Shown here: in pieces, positions 1 to 9,426 of the stretch
How the letters are laid out: the number at the start of each line of letters is the position of its first letter
Position numbering within the stretch: the stretch's first letter is position 1
NCBI RefSeq assembly: GCF_002252625.1
Contig: NZ_NQKW01000004.1
Coordinates: 1-64,000, forward strand
Length of the DNA stretch: 64,000 nt
DNA from: Synechococcus sp. 1G10
Lineage (GTDB): Bacteria > Cyanobacteriota > Cyanobacteriia > PCC-6307 > Cyanobiaceae
Reading direction: 5' to 3'
Made by a program: the position numbers and the translations under genes
Notes under the pieces: model-generated
What the model saw: only the letters and a program-made list of their open reading frames with translations
Database searches by the model: none
Told to the model about the DNA's origin: nothing

Positions 1-116
1 ACACGAAGAACATTCTTCTGAACGAAGGTCTGCGTGCCTGGATGGCACCGGCCGACCAGCCGCACGAAAACTTCGTCTTCCCTGAAGAGGTTCTGCCACG
101 TGGAAACGCCCTTTAA
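1..116 (+). CDS. psbD: Photosystem II D2 protein, C-terminal end (partial)
   Basis: The frame beginning at base 3 reads [20 protein letters not shown] and continues to the C-terminal ending [10 protein letters not shown] before TAA at 114-116. This is the well-known C-terminus of D2, the PSII reaction-centre subunit that with D1 binds P680, pheophytin and the quinones in the thylakoid membrane. Only 37 residues lie in the window; the rest is upstream. The last 17 bases overlap the start of psbC, the conserved psbDC arrangement in cyanobacteria and plastids. Confidence 0.96.
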
Positions 117-1488
117 TTCGTCCATGGTGGCCGTCGGGGGCAAAGACCTCGACTCCACCGGTTACGCCTGGTGGGCGGGTAACGCTCGCCTGATCAATCT
201 CTCCGGTCGCCTGCTCGGGGCCCACGTCGCTCACGCGGGTCTGATGGTCTTCTGGGCCGGAGCGATGATGCTGTTCGAAGTGAGTCACTTCAGCTTCGAC
301 AAGCCGATGTACGAGCAGGGTCTGATCCTGTTCCCACACGTGGCCACCCTCGGCTACGGCGTTGGCCCCGGCGGCGAGGTCACCAGCCTCTATCCGTTCT
401 TCGTGGTCGGTGTGCTGCACCTGATCAGCTCAGCCGTTCTTGGCCTCGGCGGCCTGTACCACGCCCTGCGCGGTCCTGAAATTCTTGAGAACTACTCCTC
501 GTTCTTCTCCCAGGACTGGCGCGACAAGAACCAGATGACCAACATCATCGGCTACCACCTCATCCTTCTGGGTGTGGGCTGCCTGCTGCTGGTGTTCAAG
601 GCCATGTTCTTCGGCGGTGTCTATGACACCTGGGCGCCAGGTGGTGGGGATGTGCGCATCATCACCAACCCAACTCTGAGCCCGGCGGTGATCTTCGGGT
701 ACCTGTTCCGCGCACCCTTCGGTGGCGAGGGCTGGATCATCGGGGTCAACTCGATGGAAGACATCATCGGCGGCCACATCTGGCTCGGCCTGATCTGCAT
801 CTTCGGTGGCATCTGGCACGTGATCACCAAGCCCTTCGGCTGGGTGCGTCGCGCCTTCATCTGGAATGGTGAGGCCTACCTGAGCTACAGCCTCGGCGCC
901 CTGAGCTTCATGAGCTTCATCGCCTCGGCCTACATCTGGTTCAACAACACAGCCTATCCCTCGGAGTTCTACGGCCCCACCAACGCCGAATCCTCCCAGG
1001 CACAGAGCTTCACCTTCCTGGTGCGTGACCAGCGCATGGGCGCCAACATCGGTTCCGCCATGGGCCCCACCGGCCTGGGGAAGTACCTGATGCGCTCCCC
1101 CACCGGAGAAATCATCTTCGGCGGTGAAACCATGCGCTTCTGGGACTTCCGAGGCCCCTGGCTCGAACCCCTGCGCGGTCCCAACGGCCTCAGCCTCGAC
1201 AAGCTCCAGAACGACATTCAGCCCTGGCAAGTCCGCCGCGCGGCTGAATACATGACCCACGCTCCAAACGCCTCCCTCAATTCCGTGGGCGGCATCATCA
1301 CTGAGCCCAACTCGGTGAACTTCGTGAACGTGCGTCAGTGGCTCTCCGCCACCCAGTTCGTGCTGGCCTTCTTCTTCCTGGTTGGTCACCTCTGGCACGC
1401 CGGTCGCGCACGCGCTGCTGCAGCCGGTTTCGAGAAGGGTATCGACCGTCAGGCCGAGCCCACACTGGCCATGCCGGATCTCGACTGA
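100..1488 (+). CDS. psbC: Photosystem II CP43 chlorophyll-binding antenna protein
   Basis: CP43 is the inner antenna of PSII: it binds chlorophyll a and beta-carotene, passes excitation to the D1/D2 core and contributes a ligand to the Mn cluster through its large lumenal loop. I place the start at GTG 100, inside psbD, giving a mature-type N-terminus ([20 protein letters not shown]) and 462 residues, the usual length. An ATG at 34 is in frame but would add psbD-overlapping residues not found in CP43. The hydrophobic segment [20 protein letters not shown] and the conserved tail with [20 protein letters not shown] are visible. It is co-transcribed with psbD and followed by a strong terminator. 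Confidence 0.97.
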
Positions 1489-1522
1489 TCCTTCGATGCC
1501 GCTTCACCGGGCATCACCGCTG

Positions 1523-1547
1523 AACCCCCGCGATCGCGGGGGTTTTT
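1523..1547 (+). terminator. Rho-independent terminator after psbDC
   Basis: A perfect inverted repeat AACCCCC / GGGGGTT (1523-1529 and 1538-1544) flanks the loop octamer GCGATCGC and runs into TTTTT. It lies 35 bases after the psbC stop. The loop octamer is itself palindromic and equals the cyanobacterial HIP1 element, so the whole structure can extend as one long stem. Confidence 0.88.
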
Positions 1548-1661
1548 ATTGGCGATACAGGCCAGACCAGCCTTGTCATCTCTTCAGGCCGGAGAGAAAC
1601 AGTTGAGACATGTTGGGGCAATGGATCGTTCCTACGTTTGAGAGATCGACGAGGTCATCTC

Positions 1662-2456
1662 TTGAATCTCCAAACATTCGCCGGCCGCGCTCTTTCCCGT
1701 GCGGTTCTTCCCCTGGCTTTACTGCCCCTGGTCGGGGCAATGCCTGTGGCCGCCCAAAGCAGAACGGTCGACTTTCCTCGCCAAGGCGTGGTCTGCGACC
1801 TGACCAACAGGAGATGCTTCAACTCCGAAGGAGTTTCCGTCCCGCTCACCCGCGAATTTTTCGGCAGCTACGGCGAGCGCGAGCTGGTTCCCACGCTGTC
1901 GGGCAACAGACGACCCACCCAGTTCACATTGAGCGATGGGAAAGCCTGCGACGTGCGGCGGCAAGCCTGCTGGGATGACGGCCAGGGTGGCAAGAACGTG
2001 AGCAGGTCGCTGAGCACACAGCTGTTCGGCAACAGGGGCGCCTGGGCCAACAACGGATCCGGCAGCAGCGGCTGGGGAAACAACAACAACTGGCAGCAAC
2101 CCGAGCAAGCCACCAGCTCCTGTGAACTTCGCCAGGGGAACCGTCGTCTTTTCGAGGGCAATTGCCTGCTCAATCGACGCGAGTCGTCCAACGGCGTGGC
2201 TTACAACGTCGAGCTCGCTGATGGCCAGCGATACAGCTTCTACAACCGTCAAGGCAGGCTCGTGCTCCAGGATTCATCTGGCTTGTGGCCAGTCCAGATC
2301 AGCAACCGCAACGGCGACGTGAACTTCCGCTGGGCCGACCTGCAACTGGTGACAAGTGACCGCCGCTGGACCAACCAGGCCCCGCAGGGGGGAAGCAGCG
2401 ATTTCAACCCGACGGGCAACTTCCTCCAGGACCTGATCAACACCATGTTCCGCTGA
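1662..2456 (+). CDS. Secreted YcgJ/Fels-1-like cysteine-pair protein, copy 1
   Basis: A 264-residue protein with an N-terminal signal peptide (hydrophobic LPLALLPLVGAMPVAAQS), so probably exported. Its first half matches the YcgJ/Fels-1 pattern: a CD-x6-C pair (VVCDLTNRRC) followed by a second pair (ACDVRRQACWDD), then a Gly/Asn/Trp-rich linker and a C-terminal domain with a third Cys pair. The function of this family is unknown. I chose TTG 1662 because GAGG sits about 7 bases upstream; the TTG at 1638 is possible but adds charged residues before the signal peptide. It is a paralogue of the gene at 2681-3538 and the two form a tandem duplication. Confidence 0.8.
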   Translation: MNLQTFAGRALSRAVLPLALLPLVGAMPVAAQSRTVDFPRQGVVCDLTNRRCFNSEGVSVPLTREFFGSYGERELVPTLSGNRRPTQFTLSDGKACDVRRQACWDDGQGGKNVSRSLSTQLFGNRGAWANNGSGSSGWGNNNNWQQPEQATSSCELRQGNRRLFEGNCLLNRRESSNGVAYNVELADGQRYSFYNRQGRLVLQDSSGLWPVQISNRNGDVNFRWADLQLVTSDRRWTNQAPQGGSSDFNPTGNFLQDLINTMFR

Positions 2457-2464
2457 TGCTCCGC

Positions 2465-2534
2465 TGGCAGGGGGTCACCAGTGGGCACGAAGTTGGCGAT
2501 CTCCGCGTCGCTGAGTTGCGTGAATCTCACGCGG
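2465..2534 (-). pseudogene. Decayed duplicate of the 3' end of maf
   Basis: On the minus strand these bases still read RVRFTQLSDAEIANFVPTGD, which aligns with [20 protein letters not shown] in the intact maf gene downstream (15 of 23 residues identical over a slightly longer stretch). At DNA level the copy corresponds to roughly 3660-3726. The last 110 or so bases of maf are missing from the copy. It directly follows ycgJ copy 1, just as intact maf follows copy 2, so the remnant was carried by the duplication that made the ycgJ pair. It has no start and cannot encode a functional enzyme. Confidence 0.75.
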
Positions 2535-2540
2535 TTTTTT
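2518..2540 (+). terminator. Terminator-like hairpin built on the maf remnant
   Basis: GCGTGA (2518-2523) and TCACGC (2527-2532) form a perfect 6-bp stem with a 3-base loop, followed by GG and six T. It would end transcription of ycgJ copy 1. The right arm coincides with the duplicated maf bases that in the intact gene read ttcacgcgg, so the terminator appears to have arisen at the duplication junction. Confidence 0.6.
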
Positions 2541-2680
2541 CGATCGCTTGAACGCTCAGGAAGTCGTTCAACACTGGGCGCATGAATCTTGTCACCGCTG
2601 GGACGACCCCAGACAGACTCTGGTTGCACCTTCAGCGCCCATGGCCCATAGGTTGCGGGGTGACCGCTGAACGCTGCCCG

Positions 2681-3538
2681 ATGACTACCAACCCCCTGCT
2701 CACATCCAGACCTGCCCATGCCTCTCTGGCGCTGGCGGCCGGATGGCTGGCCCTTTTCACCACGGTGGTCCCCCAGCCTGGCTGGACTCAGAGCAACAGC
2801 CTGAAGCTCACAGGCAACGGAGTCGTCTGCGACCGCGGCAGCAGGATCTGCTACGACCGCCAGGGTCCCTCGCTGGAGATGACGCGGCGTGAATTCGGGC
2901 AACGTTCCGAGCAGAATCTGCGTCGTCAGATTTCAGGCCGCCCATACGCCTGGGATGTGCGTTTCAGCAGTGGAGAGGTTTGCGATCTGCGGCGGGAGAT
3001 CTGCTGGGATGACGGCCGGAACCGCACCAACATCAGCAAGCGCCTCAGCCGCCAGCTGTTCGGCGACGACGGCGACTGGGCGAGAGCCAACGGCAAAGGA
3101 AGCAATGGCTGGGGAAACAACGGCTGGGAGAACAATGGCCGTGGCAAGAACGGTTGGGGAACCAACAATTGGGACAACAACAGCTGGGGTCAACCCACCG
3201 CTCTGGACTCCGGTTTCTGTGAACTCAACCAACGCGGCAGGCGGATCTACTCGGGCAACTGCGGCCTGCAACCACGCTCCACCTCGAATGGCACGGCCTA
3301 TCTCGTCAACCTCGGCAATGGGCGCGAGTACAGCTTCTACGACCAGCGGGGCCAGCTGATCATGGTCGACGGCAACGGAACCTGGCCCGTGGCCTACAGC
3401 CGCAGAGGCAATGGGGGCGAGTTCCGCTGGGGAGACCTGCAGTTGGTGGCGCGCCAGGAGCGAGCAGTTGATCCCAGGTATGGAATCGGTACATCCAACA
3501 GTGTTCTGCAGGATCTGATCAACAGCCTCTTCCGCTGA
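2681..3538 (+). CDS. Secreted YcgJ/Fels-1-like cysteine-pair protein, copy 2
   Basis: A 285-residue paralogue of the protein at 1662-2456. It has an N-terminal hydrophobic segment (SLALAAGWLALFTTVVPQPG) acting as a signal peptide or anchor, Cys pairs in VVCDRGSRICYD and EVCDLRREICWDD, then a repetitive Asn/Gly/Trp linker (units such as NNGW, NGWG, NNWD) and a C-terminal domain with two more cysteines. I chose ATG 2681 since it puts the signal peptide at the N-terminus; the frame stays open to 2582 but the added residues do not resemble a leader. The stop abuts the convergent maf stop with no spacer. Function unknown; six cysteines and export suggest disulfides. Confidence 0.82.
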   Translation: MTTNPLLTSRPAHASLALAAGWLALFTTVVPQPGWTQSNSLKLTGNGVVCDRGSRICYDRQGPSLEMTRREFGQRSEQNLRRQISGRPYAWDVRFSSGEVCDLRREICWDDGRNRTNISKRLSRQLFGDDGDWARANGKGSNGWGNNGWENNGRGKNGWGTNNWDNNSWGQPTALDSGFCELNQRGRRIYSGNCGLQPRSTSNGTAYLVNLGNGREYSFYDQRGQLIMVDGNGTWPVAYSRRGNGGEFRWGDLQLVARQERAVDPRYGIGTSNSVLQDLINSLFR

Positions 3539-4144
3539 TCAGGCCAGCCAGCGACGCAGCAGGGGCAGGCTCAGGCCGATCACGTTGCTGAAGCAGCCTT
3601 CGATGCGTTCCACCAGAGGGCCAGCGCGGCCTTCGAGGGCAAAGCCGCCAGCACAAGCCAGCGGTTCACCGGTGGCCACATAGGCGGCGATCTCCGCATC
3701 GCTGAGCTCCGCGAACTTCACGCGGGTGGTGACCGTGGCCAGCAGAGGAAGGGGAGTCTTGGAGCCTGGCTCTGCTGCTTCGGCCACAACGAGCAGCAGG
3801 CAATGGCCGGTATGCAGTTCCCCCCAGGATCCGGCCATACGCCGCCAGCGACTGATGGCTTCCTCAGCATCACGAGGCTTGCCGTACGCGGCGCCATCCA
3901 GCACGAACAGGGAGTCGCAACCGAGCACTCCGCACGCCTGCTCCCTTTCGGGCAGCACAAGATCGCGCTCGACCGCCTCGGCCTTGGCCCGCGCCAGCGC
4001 CAGAACCAGCTGGAGCGGATCCGGATCTCGCCAGGCGTCCTCGTCGACACCGCTCACCTGCACCCGGTGGGGGATGCAGGCCTGCTCCAGCAGCCGCCGG
4101 CGCGCCGGCGAGGCAGAGGCCAGCACCAGTGGGGCATGCCGCAT
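3539..4144 (-). CDS. maf: Maf family nucleoside triphosphate pyrophosphatase
   Basis: Maf proteins hydrolyse non-canonical or modified nucleoside triphosphates (dTTP/UTP or methylated forms) to monophosphates and are linked to nucleotide-pool cleaning and septum control. The 201-residue product starts [20 protein letters not shown], carrying the SxSxRR phosphate-binding motif; VDEDAW, the GCDSLF segment with the catalytic Asp, and KPRDAEEA follow, all in family order. The start is ATG 4144; the frame extends upstream but without family similarity. It is convergent with ycgJ copy 2, and its own 3' portion has left a degenerate duplicate at 2465-2534. Confidence 0.92.
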   Translation of the reverse strand: MRHAPLVLASASPARRRLLEQACIPHRVQVSGVDEDAWRDPDPLQLVLALARAKAEAVERDLVLPEREQACGVLGCDSLFVLDGAAYGKPRDAEEAISRWRRMAGSWGELHTGHCLLLVVAEAAEPGSKTPLPLLATVTTRVKFAELSDAEIAAYVATGEPLACAGGFALEGRAGPLVERIEGCFSNVIGLSLPLLRRWLA

Positions 4145-4253
4145 GGACCCTGAACTCCTGAGCCTGGGTGAACGTCTGGATCCTCCTCCACAGAGGCGGT
4201 ACCCGCCTGGTGGGGCCCCACAAGGGGGCTCACTGATCCGTGAGAATCGAGCC

Positions 4254-4637
4254 ATGGACGGCTCCTTCACCAGCGCACTCAACGATCCCCGCTCCCTGGA
4301 GCGAGCGGCCAGTGCCCTGCGCTGCCTGCCGTTCCGGCGGGCCTTCTACGGGCTGCTCAGCGGCGAGGCGATCAGCAGCGAGGAGCTCCACCGACGGGAC
4401 GACCAGGCGCAGCTCAGCTTCGTCCCCCTGGCCAGTGACCGGGCCGAAGACCATTTCATCTGGCTGATCCGGGTGGGGGTGCTGCGTCGGGAGGTGGATG
4501 GTCAGGGGCTGACGGAGCGAGTGCGGCTGACACCAATGGGCCGGGAACTGCTGTGCCGCTGGAGCGGGGAGATTCCCAGGGCCACTCTGCTGGAGCGGAT
4601 CCGCCATGGCCTGCGCCGTCGCTGGCCGCGCCTGTGA
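4254..4637 (+). CDS. Conserved cyanobacterial protein, Npun_F0494-like
   Basis: A 127-residue soluble protein without membrane segments. The pattern [20 protein letters not shown], a central [18 protein letters not shown] and the ending with [12 protein letters not shown] resembles the Npun_F0494 family of cyanobacterial proteins of unknown function; the layout also looks like a small winged-helix fold, which is inference. ATG 4254 is the first sensible start. Its TGA overlaps the GTG start of cobQ by 2 bases, so translation is probably coupled. Confidence 0.72.
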   Translation: MDGSFTSALNDPRSLERAASALRCLPFRRAFYGLLSGEAISSEELHRRDDQAQLSFVPLASDRAEDHFIWLIRVGVLRREVDGQGLTERVRLTPMGRELLCRWSGEIPRATLLERIRHGLRRRWPRL

Positions 4638-6172
4638 GCCCCGACCGCCTTGAACACCCGGCACTGATGGTGCTCGGAACCAGCAGTGGCGCGGGCAAAT
4701 CGCTGATGGCCGCTGCCCTCTGCCGGGTGCTGCTGCGCCGGGGCGAGACGCCCCTGCCCTTCAAGGGCCAGAACATGAGTCTCAATGCCTGGGTGGATGC
4801 CGATGGCGGCGAGATGGCCTACAGCCAGGCCCTGCAGGCCTGGGCGGCGGGGCTGGAGCCGGCGGTGGCGATGAATCCCGTGCTGCTCAAGCCCCAGGGC
4901 GACAGCACCAGCGAGGTGATCCACCTGGGGCGCTCCGTGGGGGTGTGCCGCGCCGAGCACTACTACCGCGACTGGTTCCGTCCGGGCTGGGCCGCGATCC
5001 GCCAGGGTCTGGACGATCTGCAGGCCCGCCATCCCAACGGTCGTCTGGTGCTGGAAGGGGCCGGCAGCCCCGTGGAGGTGAATCTGCAGGCCCGGGATCT
5101 CACCAACCTGCGCCTGGCCCAGTTCCTGCATGCCCGCTGCCTGCTGGTGGCCGACATCGAGCGGGGTGGAGTCTTCGCTCAGATCGTGGGCACACTGGCC
5201 CTGCTGCGACCGGTGGAGCGGCCCCTGATCCGCGGCATCCTGATCAACCGCTTCCGCGGCCGACGGGAGCTCTTCGATGAGGGCCGCAGCTGGCTGGAGC
5301 GGGAAACGGGGATCCCGGTGCTGGGGGTGATGCCCTGGCTCGATGAACTCTTCCCTCCCGAAGATTCGCTTGACCTGCTGGAGCGCAAGCCACGCAAATC
5401 CGATGCGGAGCTGGAGATCGCGGTGCTGCGCCTGCCCTCGATCAGCAATTTCTCCGATCTCGATCCGCTCGAAGCGGAACCAAGCGTGCGGCTGCGCTGG
5501 GTCCGCCCCGGCGAAGCGCTCGGCAGCCCCGATGCAGTGGTGATCCCCGGCAGCAAGCAGACCCTGCGCGACCTGGCCGCCCTGCGCCGCGCCGGCCTGG
5601 AGGGCGAGCTGCACCGCTACCTGGCCGGCGGCGGCCATCTCTTCGGTCTCTGCGGCGGCCTGCAGATGCTGGGCCGGAGTCTGCTGGACCCCCACGGCCT
5701 CGAAGGCGTCGGCGAAAGCGACGGCAAAGGCGGTGGCAGCGGCGATCACGCCGGGCTCGCTCTGCTGCCCCTGATCACCCGGTACGGCCACGACAAATCA
5801 ACCCGGCAGGTCTGTGCCCCTGCCCTCTGGCCGCCGGGCAGCAGCCTGGCTCTGGAGGGATTCGAGTTGCACCGGGGTCAGAGCGAGTGCCAGGAGCCTG
5901 ACCAGTGCCGGCCCATCGCCGAGCGCGAAGGCCTTGGCTGGTGGAGGGCTGAGGAGAACGGTGCTGTGGTGGCAGGCACCTACCTGCACGGGGTGTTCGA
6001 CTCGGGCCCCTGGCGGCGGCGCTGGCTGAACCAGCTGCGCCGCCGCCGCGGCCTGCCTCCCCTGGGGGAGCAGCCACCCCACCATGGCCAGCAGCGGGAG
6101 GCACTGCTCGATCGCCTCGCCGAAGCCTTCGAGACCCACGTGAACCTTGCCCCCCTGCTGAAGCCGGAATGA
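4634..6172 (+). CDS. cobQ: Cobyric acid synthase
   Basis: CobQ/CbiP uses glutamine and ATP to amidate four carboxylates of adenosyl-cobyrinic acid diamide in (pseudo)cobalamin synthesis. The 512-residue protein has the N-terminal dethiobiotin-synthetase-like domain with the P-loop [18 protein letters not shown], the conserved KGQNMSLNA stretch, and a C-terminal class I glutaminase domain with the nucleophile Cys in [11 protein letters not shown] and a catalytic His in TYLHGVFD. The start is GTG 4634, overlapping the previous stop. Its own stop overlaps the ferredoxin start as ATGA. cobL at 30.2-31.5 kb serves the same pathway. Confidence 0.95.
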   Translation: MSPDRLEHPALMVLGTSSGAGKSLMAAALCRVLLRRGETPLPFKGQNMSLNAWVDADGGEMAYSQALQAWAAGLEPAVAMNPVLLKPQGDSTSEVIHLGRSVGVCRAEHYYRDWFRPGWAAIRQGLDDLQARHPNGRLVLEGAGSPVEVNLQARDLTNLRLAQFLHARCLLVADIERGGVFAQIVGTLALLRPVERPLIRGILINRFRGRRELFDEGRSWLERETGIPVLGVMPWLDELFPPEDSLDLLERKPRKSDAELEIAVLRLPSISNFSDLDPLEAEPSVRLRWVRPGEALGSPDAVVIPGSKQTLRDLAALRRAGLEGELHRYLAGGGHLFGLCGGLQMLGRSLLDPHGLEGVGESDGKGGGSGDHAGLALLPLITRYGHDKSTRQVCAPALWPPGSSLALEGFELHRGQSECQEPDQCRPIAEREGLGWWRAEENGAVVAGTYLHGVFDSGPWRRRWLNQLRRRRGLPPLGEQPPHHGQQREALLDRLAEAFETHVNLAPLLKPE

Positions 6173-6420
6173 CGTCCGCTGCTCCACCAGTTCAAGTGCA
6201 CTGGCCCGATGGTCGCCTCAGCTTGGTGCTCCCAGGAACCGACTGGCTGCAGGCAGCCGCCGAGGCGGGACTGCGGATTCCCACCGGCTGCCTGGGCGGC
6301 AGTTGCGGCGCCTGCGAAATCGAGGTGAACGGCCGCGTCGTGCGCGCCTGTATCGCCACCGTGCCCCCCAGCCGCAGCGGTGAACTGACGGTGGAGCTGG
6401 CCACCGATCCCTACTGGTGA
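6169..6420 (+). CDS. Small [2Fe-2S] plant-type ferredoxin
   Basis: An 83-residue ferredoxin with cluster ligands in [13 protein letters not shown] followed by the fourth Cys in [10 protein letters not shown], the CxxxxCxxC...C spacing of plant/XylR-type 2Fe-2S domains. It is shorter than the photosynthetic PetF (about 97 residues) and has a basic patch near the cluster, so it probably serves a dedicated partner. It overlaps cobQ by 4 bases and may supply electrons to a redox step in corrinoid handling, which is an inference from context only. Its 3' end overlaps the convergent mnmA by 10 bases. Confidence 0.88.
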   Translation: MTSAAPPVQVHWPDGRLSLVLPGTDWLQAAAEAGLRIPTGCLGGSCGACEIEVNGRVVRACIATVPPSRSGELTVELATDPYW

Positions 6421-7706
6421 ACCGGATCGCTCGGGTGTCCCTGGATCAGACCCCCGCCCAGAACCACCTCGCCGGCATAGAAAACCGCCGCCTGGCCAGG
6501 GGTGATTGAGAACTGCTCCTCGAGGAAGACCAGCCGAGCGCGGTGGGGACGGCCCGCAGCCCAATCGGACGCCGTGTGCTCAAGGGGGATGAGCTGGGCT
6601 GCGACCGGTGCGCTGCGGTAGCGCACCTGCACCTCCAGCTCGATGGGTGCCTCTGGCGGCGGGATCGAGATCCAGTTGATCGCGCCCACCACACAGCTGC
6701 TGCGGGCTGCCTCGGAGCGGGGGGCCACCACCACCCTGTTCATCGCCCCATCGAGGCGCACCACATGCAGGGGCTCGCTCCAGGCCACCCCGAGCCCCTT
6801 GCGCTGGCCGATCGTGAAGTGCTCGATGCCGTCGTGGTCACCCACCACCGTGCCGTCGACCAGAACGATCTGACCCTGGCGGGGCGGCAAGTAGGCATCG
6901 AGAAAGGCCTTCATCGAGCCGTGGTGGTCGGCCAGGCAGAGATCCTGACTTTCGGGCTTGCGGGCGGTGCGCAGGCCGAGGGCCTCAGCCTCGAGGCGGG
7001 TGTCGGCCTTGGTGAGTTCACCGAGGGGAAACACCAGCCTGGAGAGCACCTCCTGGGGAAGATCGTAGAGGAAATAGCTCTGGTCCTTGTGGCCATCAAG
7101 ACCCCGCAGCAACTGGTGGCGGCCTGCCGGCACGACTGGGTCGGCCAGACGGACCCTGGCGTAGTGACCGGTGGCGAGGCGGCCGATACCGAGTTCAGCC
7201 TCGGCCCACTCCAGCATCGGCGTGAACTTCACCTCCCGATTGCAGCGGGAGCAGGGCAGTGGGGTGACCCCGCCCCCGTAGCCCTCCACCAGAAAGTCGA
7301 CGATCTGCTGCTGAAAGCGCTCGCGGCTGTCGACCACATGGTGCGGCACCCCGAGCTGCTCACAGATGCCGGCCGCATCCACCAAGCCCTCAGCGCAGCA
7401 GGCCCCCTTGCCGCTCATCAGCCAGAGGGTGAGACCCTCCACCTGCCAACCGGCCGCCACCAGCAGCGCGGCGGTCAGGGAGCTGTCCACCCCTCCGGAA
7501 AGCCCCACGGCCAGCCGATGCTCTCCGGGCCAGGCGCGCAAGCGCTCGAGTGCCTCTGCCCCGGCGGCGGTGACGGCGCCGCTTGCAGCAACGAGAGGAG
7601 GATGGGCGCAACCGGCGGAACCTGGGCCGGCAGCAGGGGCGGTGGTGGTCAAAACCTGAACCCTCCGGAGCGGGGGAGAAGCACGACAGGACGTACTTCC
7701 CATCAT
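6411..7706 (-). CDS. mnmA: tRNA-specific 2-thiouridylase MnmA
   Basis: MnmA installs the 2-thio group on the wobble uridine of tRNA Lys, Glu and Gln, activating the base with ATP and taking sulfur as a persulfide. The PP-loop [20 protein letters not shown], the catalytic PCSRCN segment and ESQDLC mark the N-terminal ATPase domain; a central adaptor and C-terminal beta-barrel follow. Family similarity begins near LRAWPGEHR, so about 55 residues precede it. I give the tandem ATGs at 7706/7703 as the start; a TTG further in (ahead of [10 protein letters not shown]) is equally plausible and would give a more usual length. Divergent from nnrD. Confidence 0.92.
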   Translation of the reverse strand: MMGSTSCRASPPLRRVQVLTTTAPAAGPGSAGCAHPPLVAASGAVTAAGAEALERLRAWPGEHRLAVGLSGGVDSSLTAALLVAAGWQVEGLTLWLMSGKGACCAEGLVDAAGICEQLGVPHHVVDSRERFQQQIVDFLVEGYGGGVTPLPCSRCNREVKFTPMLEWAEAELGIGRLATGHYARVRLADPVVPAGRHQLLRGLDGHKDQSYFLYDLPQEVLSRLVFPLGELTKADTRLEAEALGLRTARKPESQDLCLADHHGSMKAFLDAYLPPRQGQIVLVDGTVVGDHDGIEHFTIGQRKGLGVAWSEPLHVVRLDGAMNRVVVAPRSEAARSSCVVGAINWISIPPPEAPIELEVQVRYRSAPVAAQLIPLEHTASDWAAGRPHRARLVFLEEQFSITPGQAAVFYAGEVVLGGGLIQGHPSDPVHQ

Positions 7707-7757
7707 GGAGCCAGGGCCCCGGCGGCGGGCGCCCCCATCTCCTCGCCCTGGAGCCCC

Positions 7758-9317
7758 TTGAGCAGCAGCCCCTCGATCGCCTGGCCCCGCCGGGATGCCG
7801 CCCATCTACTGGTGAGCTCCGAGCAGATGGCGCAGCTGGAGCAGCAGCTGTTCGACAGCGGACTGCCGGTGGAAGCCCTGATGGAGAAAGCCGCCCTGGC
7901 CATCAGTGCCCGGCTGCTGCGTGAGCCCGAAGCCCTGCGTCAGGGGGTGCTGCTGCTGGTGGGCCCGGGGCACAACGGCGGGGATGCCCTGGTGGTGGCC
8001 CGGGAGCTGCACCTGGCGGGGGTGCGGGTCCGGCTCTGGAGCCCGTTCGAGCGCCATAAGCCGCTCACAGACTCCCATTGGCGCCATGCCCGCTGGCTGG
8101 GGATCGAGCGACTGAGCTCCAGCCCCGACCCAGCCGAGAACACCCTCTGGATCGATGGTCTGTTCGGCATCGGCCAGCGGCGCTCTCCTGGAGAGGAAAT
8201 CGAGACACTGCTGGGCGATCGGGCGCGGCTGAGGCCCGATCAGCTGGTGGCCATCGACACACCCACGGGCCTCTGCGCCGACAGCGGCAGGCTGCTGGGG
8301 AGCTGGGCCGCCCGGGCCCGCCGCACCTACTGCCTGGGCCTGATCAAACAGGGACTGGTCCAGGACCGTGCCCTGGCCTGGGTGGGGCAGTTGGTGCGGC
8401 TCGACCTGGGCCTGCCGGCGGCTCTGCTGGAACAACTGCCGCCAACTCAGCCCCTCGGCCTGAGCGGCCTGGATCAGAGCAGCGCCCCCTCCCCGCAGCC
8501 GGCACCGGAGGCCGACAAGTACGGCCGTGGGCGCCTGCTGGTGGTGAGCGGCAGCGCCGCCTATCCTGGTGCAGCCCTGCTCAGCCTGCTGGGGGCGAGC
8601 GCCAGCGGCTGCGGCAGTCTGCGGGCGGCCGTGCCCGAGCCGGTGGCCCAGCAGCTCTGGAGCCTGCTGCCCCATGTGGTTCTGGGGCCAGATCCGGGAG
8701 AACCGGGCGCCCTCGCTCGCTTTGATGCCGTGCTGATCGGCCCGGGCCTGGTGCCAGCCGGCTCAGCGGAGCGGCCTGCTGCCACCCAACCGTTCTGGGA
8801 GGCCTTGCAGGCCTTTGCCGGTCTGGTGGTGATCGATGCCGATGGCCTCAACCGACTGGCCGCCGGTGAGGCCGGCGAGGCGATGGCCTGGCTGCAGGCG
8901 CGGCAGGGCGCCACCTGGCTGACCCCCCATGGGGGTGAATTCGTTCGCCTGTTCCCCGATCTGGCCGGGGAGCCCCCCCTGGAGGCCGCCGCCGCCGCCG
9001 CCGCGCGCAGCGGTGCGGCCCTGGTGCTCAAGGGCGCCCGCAGCGTGATCGCCGCGCCTGACGGCAGGCGCTGGCAACTGCTGGAGGCGGCGCCTGAGGC
9101 GGCCCGGGCCGGCGCCGGTGACGTCCTGGCTGGATTCGCAGCGGGGCGAGGGGCCGTGGCGATCGCGGCCGGGGTCTCAGCAGGAGAGACCTCCGCCCTG
9201 GCCTCCAGCCTGGCCGTGGCTGTGCTGGCCCACGCCCAGGCGGGGCTGGCGGCCCGGGAGCGGCTCGGGCCAGGCCAGGTGACGCCCCAGGCTCTGGCCG
9301 CAACCCTGGGCCAGTGA
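7758..9317 (+). CDS. nnrD: Bifunctional NAD(P)H-hydrate epimerase / ADP-dependent dehydratase
   Basis: Repairs hydrated NAD(P)H: the N-terminal YjeF_N domain epimerises R- and S-NADHX and the C-terminal ribokinase-like domain dehydrates S-NADHX with ADP. Seen here: the epimerase motif [20 protein letters not shown] near residue 75, a proline/serine linker, then [34 protein letters not shown] and the catalytic [12 protein letters not shown] near the C-terminus. The 519-residue length suits a two-domain protein. TTG 7758 has GGAG a few bases upstream and keeps the [16 protein letters not shown] segment that I believe is conserved; GTG 7812 is the alternative. Divergent from mnmA with about 50 bases between. 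Confidence 0.9.
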   Translation: MSSSPSIAWPRRDAAHLLVSSEQMAQLEQQLFDSGLPVEALMEKAALAISARLLREPEALRQGVLLLVGPGHNGGDALVVARELHLAGVRVRLWSPFERHKPLTDSHWRHARWLGIERLSSSPDPAENTLWIDGLFGIGQRRSPGEEIETLLGDRARLRPDQLVAIDTPTGLCADSGRLLGSWAARARRTYCLGLIKQGLVQDRALAWVGQLVRLDLGLPAALLEQLPPTQPLGLSGLDQSSAPSPQPAPEADKYGRGRLLVVSGSAAYPGAALLSLLGASASGCGSLRAAVPEPVAQQLWSLLPHVVLGPDPGEPGALARFDAVLIGPGLVPAGSAERPAATQPFWEALQAFAGLVVIDADGLNRLAAGEAGEAMAWLQARQGATWLTPHGGEFVRLFPDLAGEPPLEAAAAAAARSGAALVLKGARSVIAAPDGRRWQLLEAAPEAARAGAGDVLAGFAAGRGAVAIAAGVSAGETSALASSLAVAVLAHAQAGLAARERLGPGQVTPQALAATLGQ

Positions 9318-9369
9318 TGTTCAGCCGGGAACAGTCCTGCCGGGGATTCATTGTGTCGTTTTACTTGCA

Positions 9370-9385
9370 CAACCTTGAAAGGTTG
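9370..9385. promoter_or_regulatory. Perfect 16-bp palindrome upstream of the sigma factor
   Basis: CAACCTT (9370-9376) and AAGGTTG (9379-9385) form a perfect dyad with a 2-base spacer, 41 bases before the sigma factor ATG. It could be an operator, or an RNA hairpin with a TGAA loop. No U-run follows, so it is a poor terminator for nnrD. Confidence 0.45.
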
Positions 9386-9426
9386 TTGAAATCACATCAC
9401 TTGCTATTCAGTTCATCAGACATTGA

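Noticed and set aside
4150-4634. Cobalamin riboswitch ahead of cobQ
   Set aside because: The region is coding and I saw no B12-box-like motif.
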